Shown here one piece after another: positions 43,101-58,714 of a stretch of DNA of 64,000 nt (position 1 is its first letter; each line of letters opens with the position of its first letter). The position numbers and the translations under genes were made by a program. The notes under the pieces are model-generated. The model had not been told where the DNA came from. It saw nothing but the letters and a program-made list of their open reading frames with translations, and did not search any database. Location of the stretch: assembly GCA_037783545.1 (NCBI GenBank), contig JBBELK010000401.1:62001-126000 (forward strand), read 5' to 3'. The stretch comes from Henricia sp. BOLD:AAB3569. Taxonomy: Eukaryota; Echinodermata; Asteroidea; Spinulosida; Echinasteridae.

Positions 43101-46100
43101 TGTGTCCCAAATGCCGGCACATTTGGAAATCAAGGAATTTTCCAACCAACTTCAAATTTTGCATGCTCCAAACTGTATATATTCCGCACTTGTCATGCAA
43201 AATTGACAGATTTTCGCTGGGAAATGACGGAGAAATTTCGGAGTTTAGGGAAAACGGAGCTCGGCTGCGTGGTTATTCCCTAACCGTGGCTGTTGGGACA
43301 CCCTGCGCATGCGCTGGTGTACATTTCTACGGCCGTTGACTCACCCCAGATTGTGACGGGAATTAGGTCAAAGTGTGTCCCAAATGCCGGCAAATTTGGA
43401 AATCTAGGAATTTTCCAACCAACTTCAAATTGTGCATGCTCCAAACTGTATATATTCCGCACTTGTCATGCAAAATTGACAGATTTTCGCTGGGAAATGA
43501 CGGAGAAATTTCAGAGTTTAGGGAAAACGGAGCTCGGCTGCGTGGTTATTCCCCTAACCGTGGCTGTTGGGACACCCTGCGCCGCGCTGGTGTACATTTG
43601 TACGGCCGTTGACTCACCCCAGATTGTGACGGGAATTAGGTCAAAGTGTGTCCCAAATGCCGGCAAATTTGGAAATCAAGGAATTTTCCAACCAACTTCA
43701 AATTTTGCATGCTCCAAACTGTATATATTCCGCACTTGTCATGCAAAATTGACAGATTTTCGCTGGGAAATGACGGAGAAATTTCAGAGTTTACGGAAAA
43801 CGGAGCTCGGCTGCGTGGTTATTCCCCTAACCGTGGCTGTTGGGACACCCTGCGCCGCGCTGGTGTACATTTGTACGGCCGTTGACTCACCCCAGATTGT
43901 GACGGGAATTAGGTCAAAGTGTGTCCCAAATGCCGGCACATTTGGAAATCAAGGAATTTTCCAACCAACTTCAAATTTTGCATGCTCCAAACTGTATATA
44001 TTCCGCACTTGTCATGCAAAATTGACAGATTTTCGCTTGGAAATGACGGAGACATTTCAGAGTTTAGGGAAAACGGAGCTCGGATGCGTGGTTATTCCCC
44101 TAACCGTGGCTGTTGGGACACCCTGCGCCGCGCTGGTGTACATTTGTACGGCCGTTGACTCACCCCAGATTGTGACGGGAATTAGGTCAAAGTGTGTCCC
44201 AAATGCCGGCAAATTTGGAAATCAAGGAATTTTCCAACCAACTTCAAATTTTGCATGCTCCAAACTGTATATATTCCGCACTTGTCATGCAAAATTGACA
44301 GATTTTCGCTGGGAAATGACGGAGAAATTTCAGAGTTTAGGGAAAACGGAGCTCGGCTGCGTGGTTATTCCCCTAACCGTGGCTGTTGGGACACCCTGCG
44401 CCGCGCTGGTGTACATTTGTACGGCCGTTGACTCACCCCAGATTGTGACGGGAATTAGGTCAAAGTGTGTCCCAAATGCCGGCACATTTGGAAATCAAGG
44501 AATTTTCCAACCAACTTCAAATTTTGCATGCTCCAAACTGTATATATTCCGCACTTGTCATGCAAAATTGACAGATTTTCGCTGGGAAATGACGGAGAAA
44601 TTTCGGAGTTTAAGGAAAACGGAGCTCGGCTGCGTGGTTATTCCCCTAACCGTGGCTGTTAGGACACCCTGCGCATGCGCTGGTGTACATTTCTACGGCC
44701 GTTGACTCACCCCAGATTGTGACGGGAATTAGGTCAAAGTGTGTCCCAAATGCCGGCACATTTGGAAATCAAGGAATTTTCCAACCAACTTCAAATTTTG
44801 CATGCTCCAAACTGTATATATTCCGCACTTGTCATGCAAAATTGACAGATTTTCGCTGGGAAATGACGGAGAAATTTCGGAGTTTAGGGAAAACGGAGCT
44901 CGGCTGCGTGGTTATTCCCCTAACCGTGGCTGTTGGGACACCCTGCGCATGCGCTGGTGTACATTTCTACGGCCGTTGACTCACCCCAGATTGTGACGGG
45001 AATTAGGTCAAAGTGTGTCCCAAATGCCGGCAAATTTGGAAATCAAGGAATTTTCCAACCAACTTCAAATTTTCCATGCTTCAAACTGTATATATTCCGC
45101 ACTTGTCATGCAAAATTGACAGATTTTCGCTGGGAAATGACGGAGAAATTTCAGAGTTTAGGGAAAACGGAGCTCGGCTGCGTGGTTATTCCCCTAACCG
45201 TGGCTGTTGGGACACCCTGCGCCGCGCTGGTGTACATTTGTACGGCCGTTGACTCACCCCAGATTGTGACGGGAATTAGGTCAAAGTGTGTCCCAAATGC
45301 CGGCACATTTGGAAATCAAGGAATTTTCCAACCAACTTCAAATTTTGCATGCTCCAAACTGTATATATTCCGCACTTGTCATGCAAAATTGACAGATTTT
45401 CGCTGGGAAATGACGGAGAAATTTCGGAGTTTAGGGAAAACGGAGCTCAGCTGCGTGGTTATTCCCCTAACCGTGGCTGTTGGGACACCCTGCGCATGCG
45501 CTGGTGTACATTTCTACGGCCGTTGACTCACCCCAGATTGTGACGGGAATTAGGTCAAAGTGTGTCCCAAATGCCGGCAAATTTGGAAATCAAGGAATTT
45601 TCCAACCAACTTCAAATTGTGCATGCTCCAAACTGTATATATTCCGCACTTGTCATGCAAAATTGACAGATTTTCGCTGGGAAATGACGGAGAAATTTCA
45701 GAGTTTAGGGAAAACGGAGCTCGGCTGCGTGGTTATTCCCCTAACCGTGGCTGTTGGGACACCCTGCGCCGCGCTGGTCTACATTTCTACGGCCGTTGAC
45801 TCACCCCAAATTGTGACGGGAATTAGGTCAAAGTGTGTCCCAAATGCCGGCAAATTTGGAAATCAAGGAATTTTCCAACCAACTTCAAATTTTGCATGCG
45901 CCAAACTGTATATATTCCGCACTTGTCATGCAAAATTGATAGATTTTCGCTGGGAAATGACGGATAAATTTCAGAGTTTAGGGAAAACGGAGCTCGGCTG
46001 CGTGGCTATTCCCCTAACCGTGGCTGTTGGGACACCCTGCGCCGCGCTGGTGTACATTTGTACGGCCGTTGACTCACCCCAGATTGTGACGGGAATTAGG

Positions 46101-48838
46101 TCAAAGTGTGTCCCAAATGCCGGCACATTTGGAAATCAAGGAATTTTCCAACCAACTTCAAATTTTGCATGCTCCAAACTGTATATATTCCGCACTTGTC
46201 ATGCAAAATTGACAGATTTTCGCTGGGAAATGACGGAGAAATTTCGGAGTTTAGGGAAAACGGAGCTCGGCTGCGTGGTTATTCCCCTAACCGTGGCTGT
46301 TGGGACACCCTGCGCATGCGCTGGTGTACATTTCTACGGCCGTTGACTCACCCCAGATTGTGACGGGAATTAGGTCAAAGTGTGTCCCAAATGCCGGCAA
46401 ATTTGGAAATCAAGGAATTTTCCAACCAACTTCAAATTTTCCATGCTTCAAACTGTATATATTCCGCACTTGTCATGCAAAATTGACAGATTTTCGCTGG
46501 GAAATGACGGAGAAATTTCGGAGTTTAGGGAAAACGGAGCTCGGCTGCGTGGTTATTCCCCTAACCGTGGCTGTTGGGACACCCTGCGCATGCGCTGGTG
46601 TACATTTCTACGGCCGTTGACTCACCCCAGATTGTGACGGGAATTAGGTCAAAGTGTGTCCCAAATGCCGGCAAATTTGGAAATCAAGGAATTTTCCAAC
46701 CAACTTCAAATTTTGCATGCTCCAAACTGTATATATTCCGCACTTGTCATGCAAAATTGACAGATTTTCGCAGGGAAATGACGGAGAAATTTCAGAGTTT
46801 AGGGAAAACGGAGCTCGGCTGCGTGGTTATTCCCCTAACCGTGGCTGTTGGGACACCCTGCGCCGCGCTGGTGTACATTTGTACGGCCGTTGACTCACCC
46901 CAGATTGTGACGGGAATTAGGTCAAAGTGTGTCCCAAATGCCGGCACATTTGGAAATCAAGGAATTTTCCAACCAACTTCAAATTTTGCATGCTCCAAAC
47001 TGTATATATTCCGCACTTGTCATGCAAAATTGACAGATTTTCGCTGGGAAATGACGGAGAAATTTCGGAGTTTAGGGAAAACGGAGCTCAGCTGCGTGGT
47101 TATTCCCCTAACCGTGGCTGTTGGGACACCCTGCGCATGCGCTGGTGTACATTTCTACGGCCGTTGACTCACCCCAGATTGTGACGGGAATTAGGTCAAA
47201 GTGTGTCCCAAATGCCGGCAAATTTGGAAATCAAGGAATTTTCCAACCAACTTCAAATTGTGCATGCTCCAAACTGTATATATTCCGCACTTGTCATGCA
47301 AAATTGACAGATTTTCGCTGGGAAATGACGGAGAAATTTCAGAGTTTAGGGAAAACGGAGCTCGGCTGCGTGGTTATTCCCCTAACCGTGGCTGTTGGGA
47401 CACCCTGCGCCGCGCTGGTCTACATTTCTACGGCCGTTGACTCACCCCAAATTGTGACGGGAATTAGGTCAAAGTGTGTCCCAAATGCCGGCAAATTTGG
47501 AAATCAAGGAATTTTCCAACCAACTTCAAATTTTGCATGCTCCAAGCTGTATATATTCCGCACTTGTCATGCAAAATTGACAGATTTTCGCTGGGAAATG
47601 ACGGAGAAATTTCAGAGTTTAGGGAAAACGGAGCTCGGCTGCGTGGTTATTCCCCTAACCGTGGCTGTTGGGACACCCTGCGCCGCGCTGGTGTACATTT
47701 GTACGGCCGTTGACTCACCCCAGATTGTGACGGGAATTAGGTCAAAGTGTGTCCCAAATGCCGGCACATTTGGAAATCAAGGAATTTTCCAACCAACTTC
47801 AAATTTTGCATGCTCCAAACTGTATATATTCCGCACTTGTCATGCAAAATTGACAGATTTTCGCTGGGAAATGACGGAGAAATTTCGGAGTTTAGGGAAA
47901 ACGGAGCTCGGCTGCGTGGTTATTCCCTAACCGTGGCTGTTGGGACACCCTGCGCATGCGCTGGTGTACATTTCTACGGCCGTTGACTCACCCCAGATTG
48001 TGACGGGAATTAGGTCAAAGTGTGTCCCAAATGCCGGCAAATTTGGAAATCTAGGAATTTTCCAACCAACTTCAAATTGTGCATGCTCCAAACTGTATAT
48101 ATTCCGCACTTGTCATGCAAAATTGACAGATTTTCGCTGGGAAATGACGGAGAAATTTCAGAGTTTAGGGAAAACGGAGCTCGGCTGCGTGGTTATTCCC
48201 CTAACCGTGGCTGTTGGGACACCCTGCGCTGCGCTGGTGTACATTTCTACGGCCGTTGACTCACCCCAAATTGTGACGGGAATTAGGTCAAAGTGTGTCC
48301 CAAATGCCGGCAAATTTGGAAATCAAGGAATTTTCCAACCAACTTCACATTTTGCATGCTCCAAACTGTATATATTCCGCACTTGTCATGCAAAATTGAC
48401 AGATTTTCGCTGGGAAATGACGGAGAAATTTCAGAGTTTAAGTAAAACGGAGCTCGGCTGCGTGGTTATTCCCCTAACCGTGGCTGTTGGGACACCCTGC
48501 GCCGCGCTGGTGTACATTTGTACGGCCGTTGACTCACCCCAGATTGTGACGGGAATTAGGTCAAAGTGTGTCCCAAATTCCGGCAAATTTGGAAATCAAG
48601 GAATTTTCCAACCAACTTCAAATTTTGCACGCTCCAAACTGTATATATTCCGCACTTGTCATGCAAAATTGACAGATTTTCGCTGGGAAATGACGGAGAA
48701 ATTTCAGAGTTTAGGGAAAACGGAGTTCGGCTGCGTGGTTATTCTCCTAACCGTGGATGTTGGGACACCCTGGGCCGCGCTGGTGTACATTTGTACGGCC
48801 GTTGACTCACCCCAGATTGTGACGGGAATTAGGTCAAA

Positions 48839-51800
48839 GTGTGTCCCAAATGCCGGCAAATTTGGAAATCAAGGAATTTTCCAACCAACTTCAAATTTTG
48901 CATGCTCCAAACTGTATATATTCCTCACTTGTCATGCAAAATTGACAGATTTTCGCTGGGAAATGACGGAGAAATTTCAGAGTTTAGGGAAAACGGAGCT
49001 CGGCTGCGTGGTTATTCCCCTAACCGTGGCTGTTGGGACACCCTGCGCATGCGCCGCGCTGGTGTACATTTGTACGGCCGTTGACTCACCCCAGATTGTG
49101 ACGGGAATTAGGTCAAAGTGTGTCCCAAATGCCGGCACATTTGGAAATCAAGGAATTTTCCAACCAACTTCAAATGTTGCATGCTCCAAACTGTATATAT
49201 TCCGCACTTGTCATGCAAAATTGACAGATTTTCGCTGGGAAATGACGGAGAAATTTCGGAGTTTAGGGAAAACGGAGCTCAGCTGCGTGGTTATTCCCCT
49301 AACCGTGGCTGTTGGGACACCCTGCGCATGCGCTGGTGTACATTTCTACGGCCGTTGACTCACCCCAGATTGTGACGGGAATTAGGTCAAAGTGTGTCCC
49401 AAATGCCGGCAAATTTGGAAATCAAGGAATTTTCCAACCAACTTCAAATTGTGCATGCTCCAAACTGTATATATTCCGCACTTGTCATGCAAAATTGACA
49501 GATTTTCGCTGGGAAATGACGGAGAAATTTCAGAGTTTAGGGAAAACGGAGCTCGGCTGCGTGGTTATTCCCTTAACCGTGGCTGTTGGGACACCCTGCG
49601 CCGCGCTGGTCTACATTTCTACGGCCGTTGACTCACCCCAAATTGTGACGGGAATTAGGTCAAAGTGTGTCCCAAATGCCGGCAAATTTGGAAATCAAGG
49701 AATTTAACAACCAACTTCAAATTTTGCATGCTCCAAGCTGTATATATTCCGCACTTGTCATGCAAAATTGACAGATTTTCGCTGGGAAATGACGGAGAAA
49801 TTTCAGAGTTTAGGGAAAACGGAGCTCGGCTGCGTGGTTATTCCCCTAACCGTGGCTGTTGGGACACCCTGCGCCGCGCTGGTGTACATTTGTACGGCCG
49901 TTGACTCACCCCAGATTGTGACGGGAATTAGGTCAAAGTGTGTCCCAAATGCCGGCAAATTTGGAAATCAAGGAATTTTCCAACCAACTTCAAATTTTGC
50001 ATGCTCCAAACTGTATATATTCCGCACTTGTCATGCAAAATTGACAGATTTTCGCTGGGAAATGACGGAGAAATTTCAGAGTTTAGGGAAAACGGAGCTC
50101 GGCTGCGTGGTTATTCCCTAACCGTGGCTGTTGGGACACCCTGCGCATGCGCTGGTGTACATTTCTACGGCCGTTGACTCACCCCAGATTGTGACGGGAA
50201 TTAGGTCAAAGTGTGTCCCAAATGCCGGCAAATTTGGAAATCTAGGAATTTTCCAACCAACTTCAAATTGTGCATGCTCCAAACTGTATATATTCCGCAC
50301 TTGTCATGCAAAATTGACAGATTTTCGCTGGGAAATGACGGAGAAATTTCAGAGTTTAGGGAAAACGGAGCTCGGCTGCGTGGTTATTCCCCTAACCGTG
50401 GCTGTTGGGACACCCTGCGCCGCGCTGGTGTACATTTCTACGGCCGTTGACTCACCCCAAATTGTGACGGGAATTAGGTCAAAGTGTGTCCCAAATGCCG
50501 GCAAATTTGGAAATCAAGGAATTTTCCAACCAACTTCACATTTTGCATGCTCCAAACTGTATATATTCCGCACTTGTCATGCAAAATTGACAGATTTTCG
50601 CTGGGAAATGACGGAGAAATTTCAGAGTTTAAGTAAAACGGAGCTCGGCTGCGTGGTTATTCCCCTAACCGTGGCTGTTGGGACACCCTGCGCCGCGCTG
50701 GTGTACATTTGTACGGCCGTTGACTCACCCCAGATTGTGACGGGAATTAGGTCAAAGTGTGTCCCAAATTCCGGCAAATTTGGAAATCAAGGAATTTTCC
50801 AACCAACTTCAAATTTTGCACGCTCCAAACTGTATATATTCCGCACTTGTCATGCAAAATTGACAGATTTTCGCTGGGAAATGACGGAGAAATTTCAGAG
50901 TTTAGGGAAAACGGAGTTCGGCTGCGTGGTTATTCTCCTAACCGTGGATGTTGGGACACCCTGGGCCGCGCTGGTGTACATTTGTACGGCCGTTGACTCA
51001 CCCCAGATTGTGACGGGAATTAGGTCAAAGTGTGTCCCAAATGCCGGCAAATTTGGAAATCAAGGAATTTTCCAACCAACTTCAAATTTTGCACGCTCCA
51101 AACTGTATATATTCCGCACTTGTCATGCAAAATTGACAGATTTTCGCTGGGAAATGACGGAGAAATTTCAGAGTTTAGGGAAAACGGAGTTCGGCTGCGT
51201 GGTTATTCCCCTAACCGTGGCTGTTGGGACACCCTGCGCCGCGCTGGTGTACATTTCTACGGCCGTTGACTCACCCCAAATTGTGACGGGAATTAGGTCA
51301 AAGTGTGTCCCAAATGCCGGCAAATTTGGAAATCAAGGAATTTTCCAACCAACTTCAAATTTTGCATGCTCCAAACTGTATATATTCCGCACTTGTCATG
51401 CAAAATTGACAGATTTTCGCTGGGAAATGACGGAGAAATTTCAGAGTTTAGGGAAAACGGAGCTCGGCTGCGTGGTTATTCCCCTAACCGTGGCTGTTGG
51501 GACACCCTGCGCCGCGCTGGTGTACATTTGTACGGCCGTTGACTCACCCCAGATTGTGACGGGAATTAGGTCAAAGTGTGTCCCAAATGCCGTCAAATTT
51601 GGAAATCAAGGAATTTCCCAACCAACTTCAAATTTTGCATGCTCCAAACTGTATATATTCCTCACTTGTCATGCAAAATTGACAGATTTTCGCTGGGAAA
51701 TGACGGAGAAATTTCAGAGTTTAGGGAAAACGGAGCTCGGCTGCGTGGTTATTCCCCTAACCGTGGCTGTTGGGACACCCTGCGCATGCGCCGCGCTGGT

Positions 51801-54800
51801 GTACATTTGTACGGCCGTTGACTCACCCCAGATTGTGACGGGAATTAGGTCAAAGTGTGTCCCAAATGCCGGCACATTTGGAAATCAAGGAATTTTCCAA
51901 CCAACTTCAAATGTTGCATGCTCCAAACTGTATATATTCCGCACTTGTCATGCAAAATTGACAGATTTTCGCTGGGAAATGACGGAGAAATTTCGGAGTT
52001 TAGGGAAAACGGAGCTCGGCTGCGTGGTTATTCCCCTAACCGTGGCTGTTGGGACACCCTGCGCATGCGCTGGTGTACATTTCTACGGCCGTTGACTCAC
52101 CCCAGATTGTGACGGGAATTAGGTCAAAGTGTGTCCCAAATGCCGGCAAATTTGGAAATCAAGGAATTTTCCAACCAACTTCAAATTTTGCATGCTCCTA
52201 ACTGTATATATTCCGCACTTGTCATGCAAGATTGACAGATTTTCGCTGGGAAATGACGGAGAAATTTCAGAGTTTAGGGAAAACGGAGCTCGGCTGCGTG
52301 GTTATTCCCCTAACCGTGGCTGTTGGGACACCCTGCGCCGCGCTGGTGTACATTTGTACGGCCGTTGACTCACCCCAGATTGTGACGGGAATTAGGTCAA
52401 AGTGTGTCCCAAATGCCGGCACATTTGGAAATCAAGGAATTTTCCAACCAACTTCAAATGTTGCATGCTCCAAACTGTATATATTCCGCACTTGTCATGC
52501 AAAATTGACAGATTTTCGCTGTGAAATGACGGAGAAATTTCGGAGTTTAGGGAAAACGGAGCTCGGCTGCGTGGTTATTCCCCTAACCGTGGCTGTTGGG
52601 ACACCCTGCGCATGCGCTGGTGTACATTTCTACGGCCGTTGACTCACCCCAGATTGTGACGGGAATTAGGTCAAAGTGTGTCCCAAATGCCGGCAAATTT
52701 GGAAATCAAGGAATTTTCCAACCAACTTCAAATTTTGCATGCTCCAAACTGTATATATTCCGCACTTGTCATGCAAAATTGACAGATTTTCGCTGTGAAA
52801 TGACGGAGAAATTTCGGAGTTTAGGGAAAACGGAGCTCGGCTGCGTGGTTATTCCCCTAACCGTGGCTGTTGGGACACCCTGCGCCGCGCTGGTGTACAT
52901 TTGTACGGCCGTTGACTCACCCCAGATTGTGACGGGAATTAGGTCAAAGTGTGTCCCAAATGCCGGCAAATTTGGAAATCAAGGAATTTTCCAACCAACT
53001 TCAAAATTTGCATGCTCCAAACTGTATATATTCCGCACTTGTCATGCAAAATTGACAGATTTTCGCTAGGAAATGACGGAGAAATTTCAGAGTTTAGGGA
53101 AAACGGAGCTCGGCTGCGTGGTTATTCCCCTAACCGTGTCTGTTGGGACACCCTGCGCCGCGCTGGTGTACATTTGTACGGCCGTTGACTCACCCCAGAT
53201 TGTGACGGGAATTAGGTCAAAGTGTGTCCCAAATGCCGGCAAATTTGGAAATCAAGGAATTTTCCAACCAACTTCAAATTTTGCATGTTCCAAACTGTAT
53301 ATATTCCGCACTTGTCATGCAAAATTGACAGATTTTCGCTGGGAAATGACGGAGAAATTTCAGAGTTTAGGGAAAACGGAGCTCGGCTGCGTGGTTATTC
53401 CCCTAACCGTGGCTGTTGGGACACCCTGCGCATGCGCTGGTGTACATTTCTACGGCCGTTGACTCACCCCAGATTGTGACGGGAATTAGGTCAAAGTGTG
53501 TCCCAAATGCCGGCAAATTTGGAAATCAAGGAATTTTCCAACCAACTTCAAATTTTGCATGCTCCAAACTGTATATATTCCGCACTTGTCATGCAAGATT
53601 GACAGATTTTCGCTGGGAAATGACGGAGAAATTTCAGAGTTTAGGGAAAACGGAGCTCGGCTGCGTGGTTATTCCCCTAACCGTGGCTGTTGGGACACCC
53701 TGCGCCGCGCTGGTGTACATTTGTACAGCCGTTGACTCTCCCCAGATTGTGACGGGAATTAGGTCAAAGTGTGTCCCAAATGCCGGAAAATTTGGAAATC
53801 AAGGAATTTTCCAACCAACTTCAAAATTGGCATGCTCCAAACTGTATATATTCCGCACTTGTCATGCAAAATTGACAGATTTTCGCTAGGAAATGACGGA
53901 GAAATTTCAGAGTTTAGGGAAAACGGAGCTCGGCTGCGTGGTTATTCCCCTAACCGTGTCTGTTGGGACACCCTGCGCCGCGCTGGTGTACATTTGTACG
54001 GCCGTTGACTCACCCCAGATTGTGACGGGAATTAGGTCAAAGTGTGTCCCAAATGCCGGCAAATTTGGAAATCAAGGAATTTTCCAACCAACTTCAAATT
54101 GTGCATGCTCCAAACTGTATATATTCCGCACTTGTCATGCAAAATTGACAGATTTTCGCTGGGAAATGACGGAGAAATTTCAGAGTTTAGGGAAAACGGA
54201 GCTCGGCTGCGTGGTTATTCCCCTAACCGTGGCTGTTGGGACACCCTGCGCCGCGCTGGTGTACATTTGTACGGCCGTTGACTCACCCCAGATTGTGACG
54301 GGAATTAGGTCAAAGTGTGTCCCAAATGCCGGCAAATTTGGAAATCAAGGAATTTTCCAACCAACTTCAAATTTTGCATGCTCCAAACTGTATATATTCC
54401 TCACTTGTCATGCAAAATTGACAGATTTTCGCTGGGAAATGACGGAGAAATTTCAGAGTTTATGGAAAACGGAGCTCGGCTGCGTGGTTATTCCCCTAAC
54501 CGTGGCTGTTGGGACACCCTGCGCATGCGCCGCGCTGGTGTACATTTGTACGGCCGTTGACTCACCCCAGATTGTGACGGGAATTAGGTCAAAGTGTGTC
54601 CCAAATGCCGGCACATTTGGAAATCAAGGAATTTTCCAACCAACTTCAAATGTTGCATGCTCCAAACTGTATATATTCCGCACTTGTCATGCAAAATTGA
54701 CAGATTTTCGCTGGGAAATTACGGAGAAATTTCGGAGTTTAGGGAAAACGGAGCTCGGCTGCGTGGTTATTCCCCTAACCGTGGCTGTTGGGACACCCTG

Positions 54801-55414
54801 CGCATGCGCTGGTGTACATTTCTACGGCCGTTGACTCACCCCAGATTGTGACGGGAATTAGGTCAAAGTGTGTCCCAAATGCCGGCAAATTTGGAAATCA
54901 AGGAATTTTCCAACCAACTTCAAATTTTGCATGCTCCAAACTGTATATATTCCGCACTTGTCATGCAAGATTGACAGATTTTCGCTGGGAAATGACGGAG
55001 AAATTTCAGAGTTTAGGGAAAACGGAGCTCGGCTGCGTGGTTATTCCCCTAACCGTGGCTGTTGGGACACCCTGCGCCGCGCTGGTGTACATTTGTACGG
55101 CCGTTGACTCACCCCAGATTGTGACGGGAATTAGGTCAAAGTGTGTCCCAAATGCCGGCACATTTGGAAATCAAGGAATTCTCCAACCAACTTCAAATGT
55201 TGCATGCTCCAAACTGTATATATTCCGCACTTGTCATGCAAAATTGACAGATTTTCGCTGTGAAATGACGGAGAAATTTCGGAGTTTAGGGAAAACGGAG
55301 CTCGGCTGCGTGGTTATTCCCCTAACCGTGGCTGTTGGGACACCCTGCGCATGCGCTGGTGTACATTTCTACGGCCGTTGACTCACCCCAGATTGTGACG
55401 GGAATTAGGTCAAA
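48839..55414 (+). repeat. Irregular higher-order repeat zone, ~10-unit (2.74 kb) spacing
   Basis: Units starting at 48,839, 51,576 and 54,315 share the rare ttcctcac change and the 279-bp form; each is followed by a caaatgttgcatg unit. The block 51,576-52,675 matches 54,315-55,414 unit by unit at offset 2,739 (marker changes ttcctcac, atgttgc, caagattgac, gctgtgaaa). Units between these blocks differ, so the order is mosaic. Confidence 0.7.
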
Positions 55415-56512
55415 GTGTGTCCCAAATGCCGGCAAATTTGGAAATCAAGGAATTTTCCAACCAACTTCAAATTTTGCATGCTCCAAACTGTATATATTCC
55501 GCACTTGTCATGCAAGATTGACAGATTTTCGCTGGGAAATGACGGAGAAATTTCAGAGTTTAGGGAAAACGGAGCTCGGCTGCGTGGTTATTCCCCTAAC
55601 CGTGGCTGTTGGGACACCCTGCGCCGCGCTGGTGTACATTTGTACGGCCGTTGACTCACCCCAGATTGTGACGGAAATTAGGTCAAAGTGTGTCCCAAAT
55701 GCCGGCAAATTTGGAAATCAAGGAATTTTCCAACCAACTTTAAATTTTGCATGCTCCAAACTGTATATATTCCGCACTTGTCATGCAAAATTGACAGATT
55801 TTCGCTGGGAAATGACGGAGAAATTTCAGAGTTTAGGGAAAACGGAGCTCGGCTGCGTGGTTATTCCCCTAACCGTGGCTGTTGGGACACCCTGCGCCGC
55901 GCTGGTGTACATTTGTACGGCCGTTGACTCACCCCAGATTGTGACGGGAATTAGGTCAAAGTGTGTCCCAAATGCCGGCAAATTTGGAAATCAAGGAATT
56001 TTCCAACCAACTTCAAATTTTGCATGCTCCAAACTGTATATATTCCGCACTTGTCATGCAAAATTGACAGATTTTCGCTGGGAAATGACGGAGAAATTTC
56101 AGAGTTTAGGGAAAACGGAGCTCGGCTGCGTGGTTATTCCCCTAACCGTGGCTGTTGGGACACCCCGCGCCGCGCTGGTGTACATTTGTACGGCCGTTGA
56201 CTCACCCCAGATTGTGACGGGAATTAGGTCAAAGTGTGTCCCAAATGCCGGCAAATTTGGAAATCAAGGAATTTTCCAACCAACTTCAAATTTTGCATGC
56301 TCCAAACTGTATATATTCCGCACTTGTCATGCAAAATTGACAGATTTTCGCTGGGAAATGACGGAGAAATTTCAGAGTTTAGGGAAAACGGAGCTCGGCT
56401 GCGTGGTTATTCCCCTAACCGTGGCTGTTGGGACACCCTGCGCATGCGCCGCGCTGGTGTACATTTGTACGGCCGTTGACTCACCCCAGATTGTGACGGG
56501 AATTAGGTCAAA

Positions 56513-57616
56513 GTGTGTCCCAAATGCCGGCAAATTTGGAAATCAAGGAATTTTCCAACCAACTTCAAATTTTGCATGCTCCAAACTGTATATATTCCGC
56601 ACTTGTCATGCAAAATTGACAGATTTTCGCTGGGAAATTACGGAGAAATTTCAGAGTTTAGGGAAAACGGAGATCGGCTGCGTGGTTATTCTCCTAACCG
56701 TGGCTGTTGGGACACCCTGCGCATGCGCCGCGCTGGTGTACATTTGTACGGCCGTTGACTCACCCCAGATTGTGACGGGAATTAGGTCAAAGTGTGTTCC
56801 AAATGCCGGCAAATTTGGAAATCAAGGAATTTTCCAACCAACTTCAAATTTTGCATGCTCCAAACTGCATATATTCCGCACTTGTCATGCAAAATTGACA
56901 GATTTTCGCTGGGAAATGACGGAGAAATTTCAGAGTTTAGGGAAAACGGAGCTCGGCTGCGTGGTTATTCCCCTAACCGTGGCTGTTGGGACACCCTGCG
57001 CCGCGCTGGTGTACATTTGTACGGCCGTTGACTCACCCCAGATTGTGACGGGAATTAGGTCAAAGTGTGTCCCAAATGCCGGCAAATTTGGAAATCAAGG
57101 AATTTTCCAACCAACTTCAAATTTTGCATGCTCCAAACTGTATATATTCCGCACTTGTCATGCAAAATTGACAGATTTTCGCTGGGAAATGACGGAGAAA
57201 TTTCAGAGTTTAGGGAAAACGGAGATCGGCTGCGTGGTTATTCTCCTAACCGTGGCTGTTGGGACACCCTGCGCATGCGCCGCGCTGGTGTACATTTGTA
57301 CGGCCGTTGACTCACCCCAGATTGTGACGGGAATTAGGTCAAAGTGTGTTCCAAATGCCGGCAAATTTGGAAATCAAGGAATTTTCCAACCAACTTCAAA
57401 TTTTGCATGCTCCAAACTGCATATATTCCGCACTTGTCATGCAAAATTGACAGATTTTCGCTGGGAAATGACGGAGAAATTTCAGAGTTTAGGGAAAACG
57501 GAGCTCGGCTGCGTGGTTATTCCCCTAACCGTGGCTGTTGGGACACCCTGCGCCGCGCTGGTGTACATTTGTACGGCCGTTGACTCACCCCAGATTGTGA
57601 CGGGAATTAGGTCAAA
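56513..57616 (+). repeat. Two-unit duplication inside the satellite
   Basis: The pair at 56,513-57,064 (gagatcggc, attctccta; then gtgttccaa, aactgcata) is repeated at 57,065-57,616, offset 552 bp, with one further base difference seen (aaattacgg against aaatgacgg). Confidence 0.8.
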
Positions 57617-58714
57617 GTGTGTCCCAAATGCCGGCAAATTTGGAAATCAAGGAATTTTCCAACCAACTTCAAATTTTGCATGCTCCAAACTGTATATATT
57701 CCGCACTTGTCATGCAAAATTGACAGATTTTCGCTCGGAAATGACGGAGAAATTTCAGAGTTTAGGGAAAACGGAGCTCGGCTGCGTGGTTATTCCCCTA
57801 ACCGTGGCTGTTGGGACACCCTGCGCCGCGCTGGTGTACATTTGTACGGCCGTTGACTCACCCCAGATTGTGACGGGAATTAGGTCAAAGTGTGTCCCAA
57901 ATGCCGGCAAATTTGGAAATCAAGGAATTTTCCAACCAACTTCAAATTTTGCATGCTCCAAACTGTATATATTCCGCACTTGTCATGCAAAATTGACAGA
58001 TTTTCGCTGGGAAAAGACGGAGAAATTTCAGAGTTTAGGGAAAACGGAGCTCGGCTGCGTGGTTATTCCCCTAACCGTGGCTGTTGGGACACCCCGCGCC
58101 GCGCTGGTGTACATTTGTACGGCCGTTGACTCACCCCAGATTGTGACGGGAATTAGGTCAAAGTGTGTCCCAAATGCCGGCAAATTTGGAAATCAAGGAA
58201 TTTTCCAACCAACTTTAAATTTTGCATGCTCCAAACTGTATATATTCCGCACTTGTCATGCAAAATTGACAGATTTTCGCTGGGAAATGACGGAGAAATT
58301 TCAGAGTTTAGGGAAAAAGGAGCTCGGCTGCGTGGTTATTCCCCTAACCGTGGCTGTTGCGACACCCTGCGCATGCGCCGCGCTGGTGTACATTTGTACG
58401 GCCGTTGACTCACCCCAGATTGTGACGGGAATTAGGTCAAAGTGTGTCCCAAATGCCGGCAAATTTGGAAATCAAGGAATTTTCCAACCAACTTCAAATT
58501 TTGCATGCTCCAAATTGTATATATTCCGCACTTGTCATGCAAAATTGACAGATTTTCGCTGGGAAATGAAGGAGAAATTTCAGAGTTTAGGGAAAACGGA
58601 GCTCGGCTGCGTGGTTATTCCCCTAACCGTGGCTGTTGGGACACCCTGCGCCGCGCTGGTGTACATTTGTACGGCCGTTGACTCACCCCAGATTGTGACG
58701 GGAATTAGGTCAAA